Below are positions 12,145 through 22,308 of a DNA stretch of 64,000 nucleotides, in pieces. Every line of letters begins with the position of its first letter. The first letter of the stretch is position 1. The position numbers were made by a program, and so were the translations under genes. The stretch lies in NCBI RefSeq assembly GCF_921293095.1, contig NC_060252.1:2604001-2668000 (forward strand), given 5' to 3'. Source of the stretch: Ischnura elegans (taxonomy: Eukaryota; Arthropoda; Insecta; Odonata; Coenagrionidae). The notes beneath the pieces are model-generated. The model had not been told where the DNA came from. It was given only the letters and a program-made list of their open reading frames with translations, and made no database searches.

Positions 12145-13699
12145 AGGGAGGTTTCTTGGAATTTTGCCAACTTAACGTTTTCTGTTGCCTCGGCGAAACA
12201 AGGGATTTATGAGCCTTTAAAAAGCCTCCTATGCGCACATTTTGGATTTCGAGGTCATCCAAAAAAGTAGAATCTTATTTTAGTATGCATACAAGTCAAT
12301 GGTGATTCAACTCGATGATAACACCAGATTCGTTGTCATATATCCGCGGCCTCATGCAGGTCGAATGGAGCCGGGAGAAGTTGCTTACGCGGCGCGCTGA
12401 TCACCTTGACTCCGACTCGCCTTATTTCTCGGCAGCTTTTAATAAAATTTGGTTGGACCTTGAATAACGATTAGCTAAACTCTGTTAAGTGTAAAGGTTT
12501 AATATTCAACAGAACTGGATTTCATCCGAAAAATTGTCAGTGTCTCTGGAGTTTGGCAATTTTGTCAGGATTATGATGTCGAAGTCAACCACCAAGGGAT
12601 ACCTGCCGGATTTTCGTATTTTTCCGCGCTCATCTAATCTCGCGTGAGTATGCGGTGATTTTTTTTCCAGTAGGAGCGATTTATTTTGAGTCATGGACCG
12701 TTATGGTTCGTCAAAACTCCGATTGTCATTCTCTTTTGACATTAATTAGCACCAGATAAATATTTTTGAATCGACATCGATATCAACCAGCCGCATGTCG
12801 GTAAATTGGTTCCGGGATATCTAAATTACGATGTAAAATAATGTTGTTCCGCAGGGAAAGAATGCTCTCACTCACGGTCATGACAGGGGAAACACTTCCT
12901 CTGTTCTTTTGCTGTTCCTCCGTGGAAACTGACCTTGGAATGGATTATAGAAAGAATCTTCTAGTGAACTGCGCAATTGATATTGGGCCTCCTCTTTTGA
13001 ACAGAGAAAGTAGCCGACTGAAAAAATATTGGGCTAATGATCGACTGCCCGTAGGGAGTAGAGTTGAAAGAGGCATAAGCCATCAATTGAAAACATAACG
13101 AGAAAACCATTATTGTAGCGGCCCTCGGAAGATAACTCGTGTCATCAGTCGTCACGTATCATCGAAGTCAAGTTCAAGAAGTGAAGGATACGGTAGTTCG
13201 ACGATATTAAGGAATGACTTTGCTCCATTAGATCGGATCTGATACAAAAAGTGCCTGGTGTTTGGATCAGAAGGGGAGCGAAACGTTACGAGAAGACAAA
13301 TCACCCAACTTGCGAGTTGAAGGTCGCAGCGCTGCGCTCGCGGAAGAAAGCAGTTGAAGAAGCGTTCCCCGGTAGATTCTACCGACTCTTGGTTAACTTT
13401 CATGAGACTGTTCTTGTTGATGAGCATAAATTCGAAGATTTGGATGAACCGTCATGAAAAAACGTTAAATCGGGCAAAAAAATTTTGAGCGGGACAAATT
13501 TTTACGACCATAAATGCGGAAAAACGCAAAATGCGGAAACACTAAGTACGGATAATTTTTACATTGTCCTTTGTCCTTGTCATTTAGGGAATGAATCGGG
13601 ACCCAAAAAAATAAACGCTAAATGCAGAAAAACATTAAATGCGAAGACGTTAAATCCGGATCCGACTGTAGTTGATTCAACTAACATTTCTTTCAAATA

Positions 13700-16242
13700 C
13701 AGTGGAACCTGGATAATTCGAACTTCTTTAATTCGAAATCTTCTTTAATTCGAATTTTTCCCGTGGTCCCTAGCATTTTGTATTAAAACAATGCTAAAAC
13801 ATCGTGGATAATTCGAAGTTTATTTTGGATAATTCGAATTTTTAAGTAGCAAATCATTAAATTACGATTCAAAATATCCATAAATAAAAAAGTAAAAAAA
13901 CATATTCCAAGCCACATTTGACGAAATGTTTGCGTTAGAACAAACGCGGGACCGCGCGCGCCTGCGTTTAGTCTGATGACTCATACCTCCCCTCCCGCCA
14001 CCGCCTGTTGAAGGCCACACTAAAAATAACTCAACCCTGCTTGCAACTGAGACGGCGCAGCGCGTTCCAAGGTCATTGTACCTGACACCCGACACTCCCC
14101 CTACATTGTGTGTCGCATGTGTCGCATTGTGCGTGGTTTATATCGTTTCGTGTGAAGGCCGTTACCTAACGTAGGTTTGCTGATGTCTTAGGGTCGGTTT
14201 CTCCAAATCTTAACTTTTAGTGAGTGTACTGTGTAGTGATCATGGCATCAACGTCATCGAAAAAACCAGGGTCTTATAAAACTTTGACATTAGCTGAAAA
14301 AGTCAGTGTGATTAAAGAAGTGGAAAAAGGAGTAAAGAAAAAATCTGAAATCGCGAAAGACTTTGGAATTCCACCCAACACCCTATCGACTTACTTAAAA
14401 AATAAATATAAAATTCTCAGCAGTGCAGAGGAATTTGATAAAGACAGGAAACGATCGCGAGAGCCAGGAAATCCAGATGTCGACAACTGTGTGCTGAAAT
14501 GGTTCAAGCAGACAAGAGACAAGAAAGTTCCTGTAAGTGGTCCTCTGATTAGGATCAAGGCTGAGCAGTTTGCTAAAGAATTAGGAAAGCAAAATTTTAA
14601 AGCTAGCACTGGGTGGCTGGATGGTTTTAAAGAGCGCAATAAAATTTTGTTTAAGGCAGTCTGTGGTGAAAGTGGGGCCGTGAACCTACAGGAAGCTAAC
14701 CAGTGGAAGAGAGATCTGGAAGAGATGATCCAGGACAGAGACCCGAGAAATATTTTTAACGTTGACGAAACCGGTCTTTTTTTTAAATGCACTCCTGACA
14801 AAACACTTGCATTTAAAGACGAAAAGTGCCACGGAGGGAAATTAAGCAAAGAAAGAATCACGCTATTGGTTGGCGCTAATATGGATGGTTCGGAAAAGCT
14901 GCCTTTGCTAATGATAGGAAAATCGGCCAATCCTCGTTGCTTTAAAAATGTCAAGTCTAAGCCAGTAGAATATGTCAGCAGTTCTAAGGCTTGGATGACA
15001 AGTGACCTTTTTGCGAAGTGGCTAATGAAGTTGGACAAAAGGTTTGTTAAAGAAAATCGACAGGTTCTCCTTTTCATCGACAATTGCACGGCACACAACA
15101 CCATACCTGTAATGGAAAATGTGAAAGTGGTTTTTTTCGCAGCCAACATGACCTCTGTTGTCCAGCCCATGGATCAAGGGATCATAAAAAATTTAAAACA
15201 CTTTTACAGGGGTTTGTTGGTCGAGGATATCCTGTCCGGGGAAGGAAACGCTCTCAAAATAAAGCTGGATATTTTAGAAGCATCGCGAATGTGTAAACAA
15301 GCGTGGGACAAAGTGAAACCGGAAACAATAAAAAACTGTTTTAAAAAGGCAGGTTTTGTTAAAACCGACGAAGAAAGCGCCGAAAGAACGGAATTGGATG
15401 AAATTCTACCAATCGACGGCTGGGAGGATGTGGCACCCAATCCAATCATCTTGTACGAGGACTTTCTGAATGTGGACGAGAATGTCGCTGTGTGCGGAGA
15501 ACTAACTGACGCCGACATCGTAGCAGAAGTCCTAGACACCGAGACACAAAATAATGAAGGATCGGGGGACGAGATAGAGGGGTCACGAGCCGATGAAGAA
15601 GAAACGCCAGTACCGAGTGCAGCCGACGCTATGGACTACCTGAGAGAAATTCGGCGATTTGTGGAGAGCAGAAATAATGTTGGTGATGTGCAATTTAAAT
15701 CATTAGATGTTTTAGCATCATTTATAACGGCCGAGAGATTAAATTCAAAGAAACAGGCCAAAATCTCTTCTTTTTTTGTAAAACAATAGGTTAGGGCCTA
15801 TAAATTTATGTTTATTGTTTATTCAGTTAATATAGTGTCCAGACTTTTAGTTCTCTTTGATCAATGTTTTATATTTCAGTTCTGTATAGATTTTTGCTTT
15901 TATTTCGCTATGGACTATTGGTAATCGTGCGTAGTTTGCAAACTGCAGTCATGCAGTGCAGTTCAGCTATTGCTGAGGACATTTTAAGGTTAGTTAAGAT
16001 TGTTTACTTAATTTCGTTGCCGTTTGAGCGATTGAAAGTTATTTTTATTGTATACTATTACTGTAATAGGCATTATTCAATAAATTAATGATCAAATAGT
16101 ATCAATAAAGTTAATAGTTTTCATTTAAAACGTGTTATTATTGTTTACTTCCCCGGTTATAAGAACTTCTTTAATTCGAATTTTTGGATAATTCGAAGTT
16201 TTTAGCTGGTCCCTTGAGATTCGAATTATCCAAGTTCCACTG
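13700..16242 (+). mobile_element. Tigger/pogo transposon B, apparently intact
   Basis: It starts CAGTGGAACCTGGATAATTCG and ends with the inverse form (CGAATTATCCAAGTTCCACTG), flanked by TA at 13698-13699 and 16243-16244. Subterminal copies of 'ttcgaa' motifs repeat on both sides (ttctttaattcgaa). The interior has a single uninterrupted transposase gene. Length 2543 bp, typical of Tigger. It is inserted in the hAT-like element 4989-17697. Confidence 0.95.
14242..15789 (+). CDS. Tigger/pogo-family transposase, uninterrupted
   Basis: A 515-codon frame begins at ATG 14242, with A at -3 and G at +4; an in-frame GTG at 14224 is a less likely start. Residues about 8-60 form a psq/CENP-B N-type helix-turn-helix (TLAEKVSVIKEVEKG ... 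IAKDFGIPPNTLSTYLKNK). A second CENP-B/Tc5-type DNA-binding domain follows to about residue 140. The DDE_1 catalytic core has Asp175 (NVDETGLFF), Asp280 (FIDNCTAH) and Asp311 (QPMDQGII), the DD30D spacing of pogo transposases. The tail is acidic and ends AKISSFFVK, which resembles a PCNA-binding (PIP-box-like) C terminus. It would cut and paste the 13700-16242 element at TA. No stop or frameshift is visible. Confidence 0.95.
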   Translation: MASTSSKKPGSYKTLTLAEKVSVIKEVEKGVKKKSEIAKDFGIPPNTLSTYLKNKYKILSSAEEFDKDRKRSREPGNPDVDNCVLKWFKQTRDKKVPVSGPLIRIKAEQFAKELGKQNFKASTGWLDGFKERNKILFKAVCGESGAVNLQEANQWKRDLEEMIQDRDPRNIFNVDETGLFFKCTPDKTLAFKDEKCHGGKLSKERITLLVGANMDGSEKLPLLMIGKSANPRCFKNVKSKPVEYVSSSKAWMTSDLFAKWLMKLDKRFVKENRQVLLFIDNCTAHNTIPVMENVKVVFFAANMTSVVQPMDQGIIKNLKHFYRGLLVEDILSGEGNALKIKLDILEASRMCKQAWDKVKPETIKNCFKKAGFVKTDEESAERTELDEILPIDGWEDVAPNPIILYEDFLNVDENVAVCGELTDADIVAEVLDTETQNNEGSGDEIEGSRADEEETPVPSAADAMDYLREIRRFVESRNNVGDVQFKSLDVLASFITAERLNSKKQAKISSFFVKQ

Positions 16243-16394
16243 TATTCTAAGGGTACACACCGCCTTGCCAAAAATGATTGCATGCCATCTCGGCATTTAC
16301 ACTGCTACGATGGATTTCTGTCTGATGTATACATTCTCATCTACCAAACGTCCATCTGATACTCGGCTTCATCTAACTTCTTATTTTCAACAGG

Positions 16395-17697
16395 TAGCTC
16401 GCTTTACCCTCACTCCTACTGTCAAGTGCTAGTGGACAATCCGAGGCGTTTTGCAAAATACAGGCGCTTCTCCACCAGATTTTCTTCAATTATTTTCAGT
16501 CCATCTCTGGAAGTTCTCAGGAGATAAGAAGATGAATTCAAATTGCTATGAGGGAGAAACCAAATATTCTGAGAAAATATCCCTTCCTCTGCCAACAATA
16601 GAGATTTATAGCACAACTCATAAATTGTAACTTGATATATGTTTTCAGAAAAAAATACTGCATCAACTTCCGAGAAGCTCTGCTGCTCATATCGAGTCTC
16701 GTCAGAATGCTAAGTCTCCGTCGTATTTTGGCATTTATTTCCTCGCGTAAAATTCTTAAATAAAGTCAGAAATGCGTTGCATTTGGTCTTACTCTTTTTT
16801 AAATTACGCGCACATTACTAATATTTCAATCCAATAAAGGTGTAATATTAATTGCCGAAAGTCATTGTTAGACCCCTTTTGGGCTAATAGGTGATTCATG
16901 CAGCAGTTGACCTCCAGAAACTGGGAACTTTGAAGCAGGTAGGCTAAAAAAGGTCAGTGGGTGAGAAAAGGGGGGGCGCAAAACACGCTTCTATTGTTCT
17001 CGTGTAACTTGATATTTTTTTCGAAGCTAAGGTCTTCCTAATATGATCCCTGAGGGAGCTGGGACCTTTTTTTTCAGAGAAGAGGAAAGCCTCAGAGGGG
17101 GGCTAGTGCTGAATGGAGGGGGATAGCGGATCTTGGGAAATGCACTAATGTAACTATCACACAATACTCATGCAGCAGTTGACCTCCAGGAATGGGGACC
17201 TTCGAAGCGGGTAGGCAGAAAAAGTCCAGTGGGGGAGAAAGAGGGAAGGGTGAAACATGATTCTATTATTCTCCTGTAACTTGATATTTTCTTTTGAAGC
17301 TTTTCATTTATGGTCTTCATAATATGGACAACCCTGAGCCAGCTGGGACCTTTTCACCCAATGCACTGAGGTTCTCCTGGTGGGGGAAACCGGGGATTTT
17401 CAGATTTTTTCACCCCATCATTTTTGGTCCCCCACATCGAACTCTTTTCACCACTCTAATCCGCAAATTCGAGGTAGTTTGTCAACTTGCCTATAACGGC
17501 GCTGCATGCACTAAACGACTACAGTTCTTTACAATTTTCCGAGTCAACTGCCAACGACAGTGTGTGACAGTGTACGGTGCGAAATTCAAAGTATTCGAGG
17601 ATTCGAGTGCGTACCTTTACCATAATTATTCGAGACCTCGAATATCGAATACTTTATAGTATTCGAGGTGCGGATACTATTCGCACATCTCTAATTA
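16395..17697 (-). repeat. 3' segment of the hAT-like element
   Basis: This segment is collinear with the copy at 50209-51600 in reverse orientation, including the blocks around cagtccatctctgg and the repeated poly-purine stretches. It ends in clustered 'attcgag' motifs and the TAGAGATG terminus. No coding sequence is recognised. Confidence 0.8.
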
Positions 17698-18154
17698 TAT
17701 CACTTCATTTATTTGTAACTATTACTTTTTATTTTGATGACTTCCAATGCCACCGGTACATAAGTGATCTCTAGGAACAATAAAAATTATTATTATTAAC
17801 CTTTGGGAAAACTCAAAAATTCAAGACGAGACAATTGTTAAAAGCAAAGAAAACTTGCAGATGTGAAAGGCATGCCACTTGTAAGCAGAACAGACCTTGA
17901 CATTAAGGCAGATGCTCACCTCGACGGCCATGTCTGTCTGGGTGCCCAGGTACAGCCTTACAGGATGGGGGAACAAGAGATGCCGTCATGGTTGGTAAAA
18001 GCAGGGGCCAATGCATGAACAGAAAACAAACGCACAGCTATCTATCCCTCACTGCTTGCTAATCTCAATGTATATGTAATGGAACTGCCTGAGGCTGAGC
18101 GGTTGCTGGTGCCACCAAGACAATCATCGCCCCTTGCAAACCCTTGGCACTCAC
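17698..18154 (-). other. Intron of the TRAF6-like gene, 3' of the MATH exon
   Basis: No TE boundary and no convincing exon. A short GC-rich stretch at about 17925-17962 (minus) reads LYLGTQTDMAVE before a good donor (GAG|GTGAGC), but its upstream AG is weak and the residues do not continue the MATH fold. Confidence 0.4.
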
Positions 18155-18455
18155 CACTGAAGGGCCACGGGAGGATGTCATCATAGTCACCGCGCACCAC
18201 ATGCACCACTAGCGAGAGATGGTTGGGGCTCCTGGGCGACAGGTTCAGTCGCACGCAGAACCTGTAGCCGCCAAAGGGTCGCGTGTAGAAGCGTGGGCTG
18301 TAGAGCATGGGAGGCGTGGGGCGCGAGGAGGCCTTCATGAGCTGCAGCTGTGCAGAGAACCCCGTGATCCTCCACACAAGCAGTCCCCGGCAGCAGCGCA
18401 ACGCAGTCTCCTCCTCTCCATCCTTGGTGTGCTGCGCACCGTTGCCCACCTTCCT
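18155..18455 (-). CDS. TRAF6: TRAF6-like gene, exon with N-terminal half of the MATH (TRAF-C) domain
   Basis: Minus-strand exon of 301 nt. The acceptor is tttttgcctttcag| (18456) and the donor CAGTG|GTGAGT (18154). It encodes the start of a MATH/TRAF-C domain: LLVWRITGFSAQLQL, MLYSPRFYTRPFGGYRFCVR, LSLVVHVVRGDYDDILPWPF. These are the hallmark strands of TRAF proteins, which trimerise and bind receptor or adaptor peptides through this domain. The rest of the domain must be in later exons, which I do not find rightward of the TE block, so they probably lie left of the window. Phase 0 at its start joins the coiled-coil exon. The exon is GC-rich compared with its surroundings. Confidence 0.85.
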
Positions 18456-20133
18456 CTGAAAGGCAAAAAACACAGCTCACCAAGTGTTCCTGTCCCTCCC
18501 TTGGTCAAAGGTCTTTCCAAACAATTTCCTCACTTATTCCATAGATGCAAACATGTTTCACTTGATGAAATGCCAATGACCCCAGTCTTTAACATACCCA
18601 AAAATGTAACACACCCAAATGTCTCTCTGTGGTATGCGATGGCACAAATAAATGCAAAGGTGGATGGCACCAGTGCCTCCATTACCTGAAATGCAACCCT
18701 AAAAATTAGGATACATATATGTAAAGCAGCAATCTAACAAGTCTTTTCATGATTAGTGATAGCAAGAATGGGTCATCATGTGCTGACAATTTTTTTCAGA
18801 CTCAAGATTTGATTGCTACCATTTAATTACATTCATCGTCTTCCCCCAAATCCACTCTAATATTCAAGCAGAGGGTAATACTTCAGAGCACTTTTCAAAA
18901 GTTATTAGTGTAGCTGGAATGATTTTAGCTCTCTCTGAGAGATGGAAATCATGAGTTCCTCACTGTGAACATTACAGACATTTGTTTACGTCTATCAGCA
19001 CGAATTGACGTATTTAATGCAGTACCTCAGAAACTTGGCTGCTATGGTATGTTATAACAGCCAAGTTTCTGAAGCCATAGGTGCAGCGACAATTTTTAGC
19101 AGTCCTAGTTGAAGTTGATCAGCATTTTTGAGCAAAACATTTAATAGGATACAACCTATAATATAACAAATACGAACAAGAGGAAACCTTTTATCGACAA
19201 ATAACATGTAATCCTCCAGTTTTTGCATCACCAAGATGAACCTTTTTTTAATAAAAGTAAATATATGCTTTCTTCTAAGAGGATTTACTTACTCTTAAAA
19301 TTATAAAATTAATATGGACTTAAGCAACATATTTTTGAGTTAACAGTACTGTTCCTTACTGGTTTTGGATTCCTTACACTGTACATTATTGCATGTTAGA
19401 ATTGACAAGGTTGAGTTACTGTCATGCAGAATTAGGTACATATTGGATTTAAATCCTTTTTATAATTTTTTAAAGCAATTATTGCAAGAAATTACCCTAT
19501 TATTATCTCTGAATTACTCAACTGAAGAATTCAAATAATGCTTAGTTACTTTTGCCATAGTATGAACTCAGCATAAAATCAGATTCCTTTGCACCGTTGT
19601 CAGAACGATTGAAATTCGCAGGGTGTGTAAATTGGTTAAAAAAGCATTGGCTTTGAATAATATATCATTTCTGCCATAAACAACATCACACTAATATTTA
19701 ATAACTTTTAACAAAGCTCTAACGAAAATATTACCATGACTTTCACCATAAATGAAACATAAAAAACCTATTCAATCCATTTAAACTTGTCTCTCGATTT
19801 GGCATTTAAGTATGAAATAATAATAATAATAATAATTTATTTTGTCTAAAGATCTTACAAGAGAAGATATAAGACGCGCCATGAAAAAATACAATAGATT
19901 AATAAATAATTCTGTTCACAGAGTAATAAGAAATGACATTCAATTGAGATAAAATTCCAAACTTGAGTCCATATGACTATAAGGAAAAGATGAGGGGGTG
20001 AGATTTACTCAGCTGCACTTGTAAATATGTATTTCATTGCAGGTGCTACAAGTCTACCCGTGACAATCAGTTCCTTACAACATCTTCGACTCATCCACTG
20101 TGAAATGCCACCAGTGCCGCACAGAATACTTGC
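18456..20133 (-). other. Intron between coiled-coil and MATH exons (GC-AG)
   Basis: AT-rich, with no gene. It holds a (TAA)n microsatellite near 19815-19836 and a perfect hairpin around 19025-19070 (gccaagtttctgag on both arms). The donor appears to be GC (minus-strand AGG|GCAAGT), the acceptor ttttgcctttcag. Confidence 0.6.
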
Positions 20134-20274
20134 CCTCAAGTTTTCCACCACTATGTCCTGCTCGTGAGCCCTCTGCTCCAACAGGATGATCCTCTCGTAG
20201 AGGGCGGCGACCAATGGGTCGTGGCCGCCACATGTCTCTTCTCTCTTCCTCTCCTCACCCTGCACGCACCCCTC
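20134..20274 (-). CDS. TRAF6: TRAF6-like gene, coiled-coil exon
   Basis: Minus-strand exon of 141 nt (47 codons, phase 0 to phase 0) preceded by the acceptor tgttttctcgcttgcag|. It encodes a Glu/Arg-rich helix: DPLVAALYERIILLEQRAHE then QDIVVENLR, with heptad-like hydrophobics, as expected for the TRAF-N coiled coil just before the MATH domain. Using the GC donor at 20133-20132, the reading continues in frame into the MATH exon. The nearest GT donor, 4 nt further, would break the frame. Confidence 0.7.
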
Positions 20275-20962
20275 CTGCAAGCGAGAAAACAGACACACGT
20301 GCAACCAAACTACTTCCTACTACCACCGCCACTACTGCTCTGCCAAACACTTGCTTTAACCTGACGGCATGCTCTGCACATGCCTCACCCAACACGAGGG
20401 AAAGTTATCAACAATTACACGAAATAATCCCTACAGAATAAAGCTCCATATTGCAATATCTCATGTACCTCCAACACATGCCATGGTCCTTTCTCATACA
20501 TAATGCACAAAATTAACCAAAATTAAGTCTCTAATCGATAAGGAGTTTAACAAAACAGTTACCAAAAAAAATTTAACACAACATGCAATCTCCAAAGGCC
20601 TTTCATGAGCACTAAGTTATGGTCTGCATCCGCATCCACCGAAGGGAAGCCGCTCGAGTTTTTCACACTATTCCTAAACCTCTGTCATGCCATGATGCAG
20701 TCTATCTGATTTCTCCCCATATCCTTGTGACTTTTCCATGCGTACCTTCGCCCTTTCTAATGATTAAACCAAATGTTTGTGATGAAAAATTTGTTTCTCC
20801 TGCAAAACTCTGCTGCTTTTTCTCCCCTATCGTTCCATAATCCTAGTCCAAAATCTCCTATTTCACGTCCATCCCTCCCTTTTTCCAACTGAGGTATTCC
20901 AGTCCCCCATCACTGTCAGATTTTTCTTACTCGGAGTTTCTCTAATTTTTTCCTTGAGCTGT

Positions 20963-21390
20963 TCATACATCTACTTCTTCCTCCCTATGATCACTAGTGG
21001 GCATGTAAATTTGAACCACCAAAAGGTTGGTGGGTCGCACCTCAATTTCTACCACCAGAATCCTATTGCTTAACTGGTCTATAATTACCACACTCTTACC
21101 CATCTTCCTCTTTAATACTAAAGCTACTCCACGCAGACTTTCCTTTCCACCACTATAAAAACCTAAAAAAAACTTTAATAGTCCCCACCAACCTTCCACC
21201 TCACTTTCCATAAGCCTAAGATATCTATCAATTTATCATCCCTCTTTCCATTTCCCTTTTGATATTTTCTAACTTCCCCGCCCTCACCATTGTCCTCACA
21301 TTCCACTTCCATACATTTATAGCCGACATCATCTTCTCCATCTTCTTGGCATTCTTTTCTTCTTTCTTCATTGCTGCTGCTGCTCGCGAT
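20963..21390 (-). pseudogene. LINE AP-endonuclease fragment
   Basis: Two minus-strand frames, about 21390-21228 and 21211-20963, cover the N-terminal strand-loop of the endonuclease (NVRTM) and the central part (SNRILVVEIEVRPTNLLVV, YMPTSDHREEE). A stop and a frame change separate them. The domain nicks target DNA to prime reverse transcription in functional LINEs. This copy is broken. Confidence 0.8.
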
Positions 21391-21443
21391 GATGATAAGT
21401 CTCTGCTACGATTTCGCATGTTGACAACCCCGAGGACCTTGCC

Positions 21444-22158
21444 AGTGGCGCCGACTCCATGGGGCTTGAGGGGGCCCGAGCCCCCCCAAAAATTCGTTAC
21501 AGATACAGGCATCCCCCGAGTTACGTAAGAGATGCGTTCCGGCAGACTATGCGTAAGTCGAAATTTATGTAAGTCGAACCTTTGCGTTGGCGCTTCAGAT
21601 ATTGCTGTATAACAAGTTGTATCGTACAGGAATGAGCGCAACCACATACGCCACCACATCCATCGCTAGAACTGCAAATTTTCACGTTGACTGCTGACTT
21701 GGGATTTATAAGCGATTTTTCTACAGAAATTAATGAAATTTCCTTCGAGGAATGACAAAAATGGGTCACTTTGTTATTTTTAGCACGTAAAAAACTCTAT
21801 AACTATTCGATATTTTTTCTACGATAGGTTGTACGAGCGAATATCTACTTCTTCGCGCTCGCATTCGAAAATTAACGTAATCATTTGAAATACGGTTATC
21901 GCTTACGTAAGTACGGATTTACGTAAGTCTAGACATACGTAACTCGGGCGATGCCTGTATGAGGAAAAATGTGTCAGGCTTGTCGATTTTCCCCGGAGTG
22001 TCCAGATATTGAGATTCGAGTGATTAGGGTTCTAATGTTGATCGTATGACTCTTCTAAAATGCTTAAAAAACTAAAATTCACTACTTAAAAAATTTACCG
22101 GGGCAAGATCCCCGGTTTGGGCCCCCCCCCAATATTTTTTGTAAGTCGGCACCCCTAG
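21444..22158 (+). mobile_element. hAT-like MITE in the antisense LINE
   Basis: Identical 8-bp target duplications accttgcc lie at 21436-21443 and 22159-22166. Termini AGTGGCGCCGAC and the inverse of CTAGGGGTGCCGAC are imperfect inverted repeats. Subterminal G/C homopolymers (gggggcccgagcccccc, gggccccccccc) flank the core. It carries the nested MITE 21506-21957. Confidence 0.8.
21506..21957 (-). mobile_element. Tigger-like MITE with CAGGCATCCCCCGAG termini, short copy
   Basis: 452 bp, flanked by TA (21504-21505, 21958-21959). Same termini and shared interior as 5632-7057 but in reverse orientation and internally deleted by about 970 bp. Confidence 0.88.
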
Positions 22159-22308
22159 ACCTTGCCAACCTTGCTGCAGTGAAGGACCCCCCCCTTTGCT
22201 AATGGGTCCCGTTTGATGAGTTTCCAAGGCTCATTTGGTTGTACTCCATGTGTTCAGGGAGGAGATAGTAGGTAGGGTTTCCCACTTCCATTCCAACGGT
22301 GTTTTTAA

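Larger units (their letters stand above)
5244..13668 (+). mobile_element. Tigger/pogo-like element A, interrupted
   Basis: The left end TA|CAGTAGAATCCTGATTTAA and the right end, inverse of CAGTCGGATCCGGATTTAACG|TA, form matching terminal inverted repeats with TA target sites. Subterminal 'aaatgcgg' repeats occur on both sides. Removing the two inserts (5632-7057 and 7244-12144) leaves roughly 2.1 kb, a normal Tigger size. I could not recover a transposase reading frame in the residual 12145-13460 sequence, so the copy is degenerate or non-autonomous. Confidence 0.7.
4989..17697 (+). mobile_element. hAT-like non-autonomous element split by nested transposons
   Basis: The ends are TAGAGATGGGTCGAATAG (4989) and the inverse of TAGAGATGTGCGAATAG (about 17693). 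Element sequence is found at 4989-5243, 13669-13699 and 16243-17697. These three pieces align in order with the uninterrupted copy at 50209-51850: for example attcaactaacat after 13670 continues the sequence interrupted at 5243. Two Tigger elements, each bounded by TA, fill the gaps. About 150 bp at 16245-16395 have no counterpart in the other copy. No transposase is recognisable. The hAT assignment rests on the TAGAG-type terminus and the probable 8-bp TSD of the other copy. Confidence 0.75.

Noticed and set aside
14391..15170. Long minus-strand frame opposite the Tigger transposase
   Set aside because: Shadow of a coding region with strong domain evidence on the plus strand.
17925..17962. 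Possible micro-exon LYLGTQTDMAVE before a good donor
   Set aside because: Weak acceptor (AAG), wrong phase with the MATH exon, and no similarity to the expected MATH strands.
18219..18689. Plus-strand open frame of 156 codons over the MATH exon
   Set aside because: It is the antisense shadow of the MATH exon, whose splice sites and domain are clear on the minus strand.
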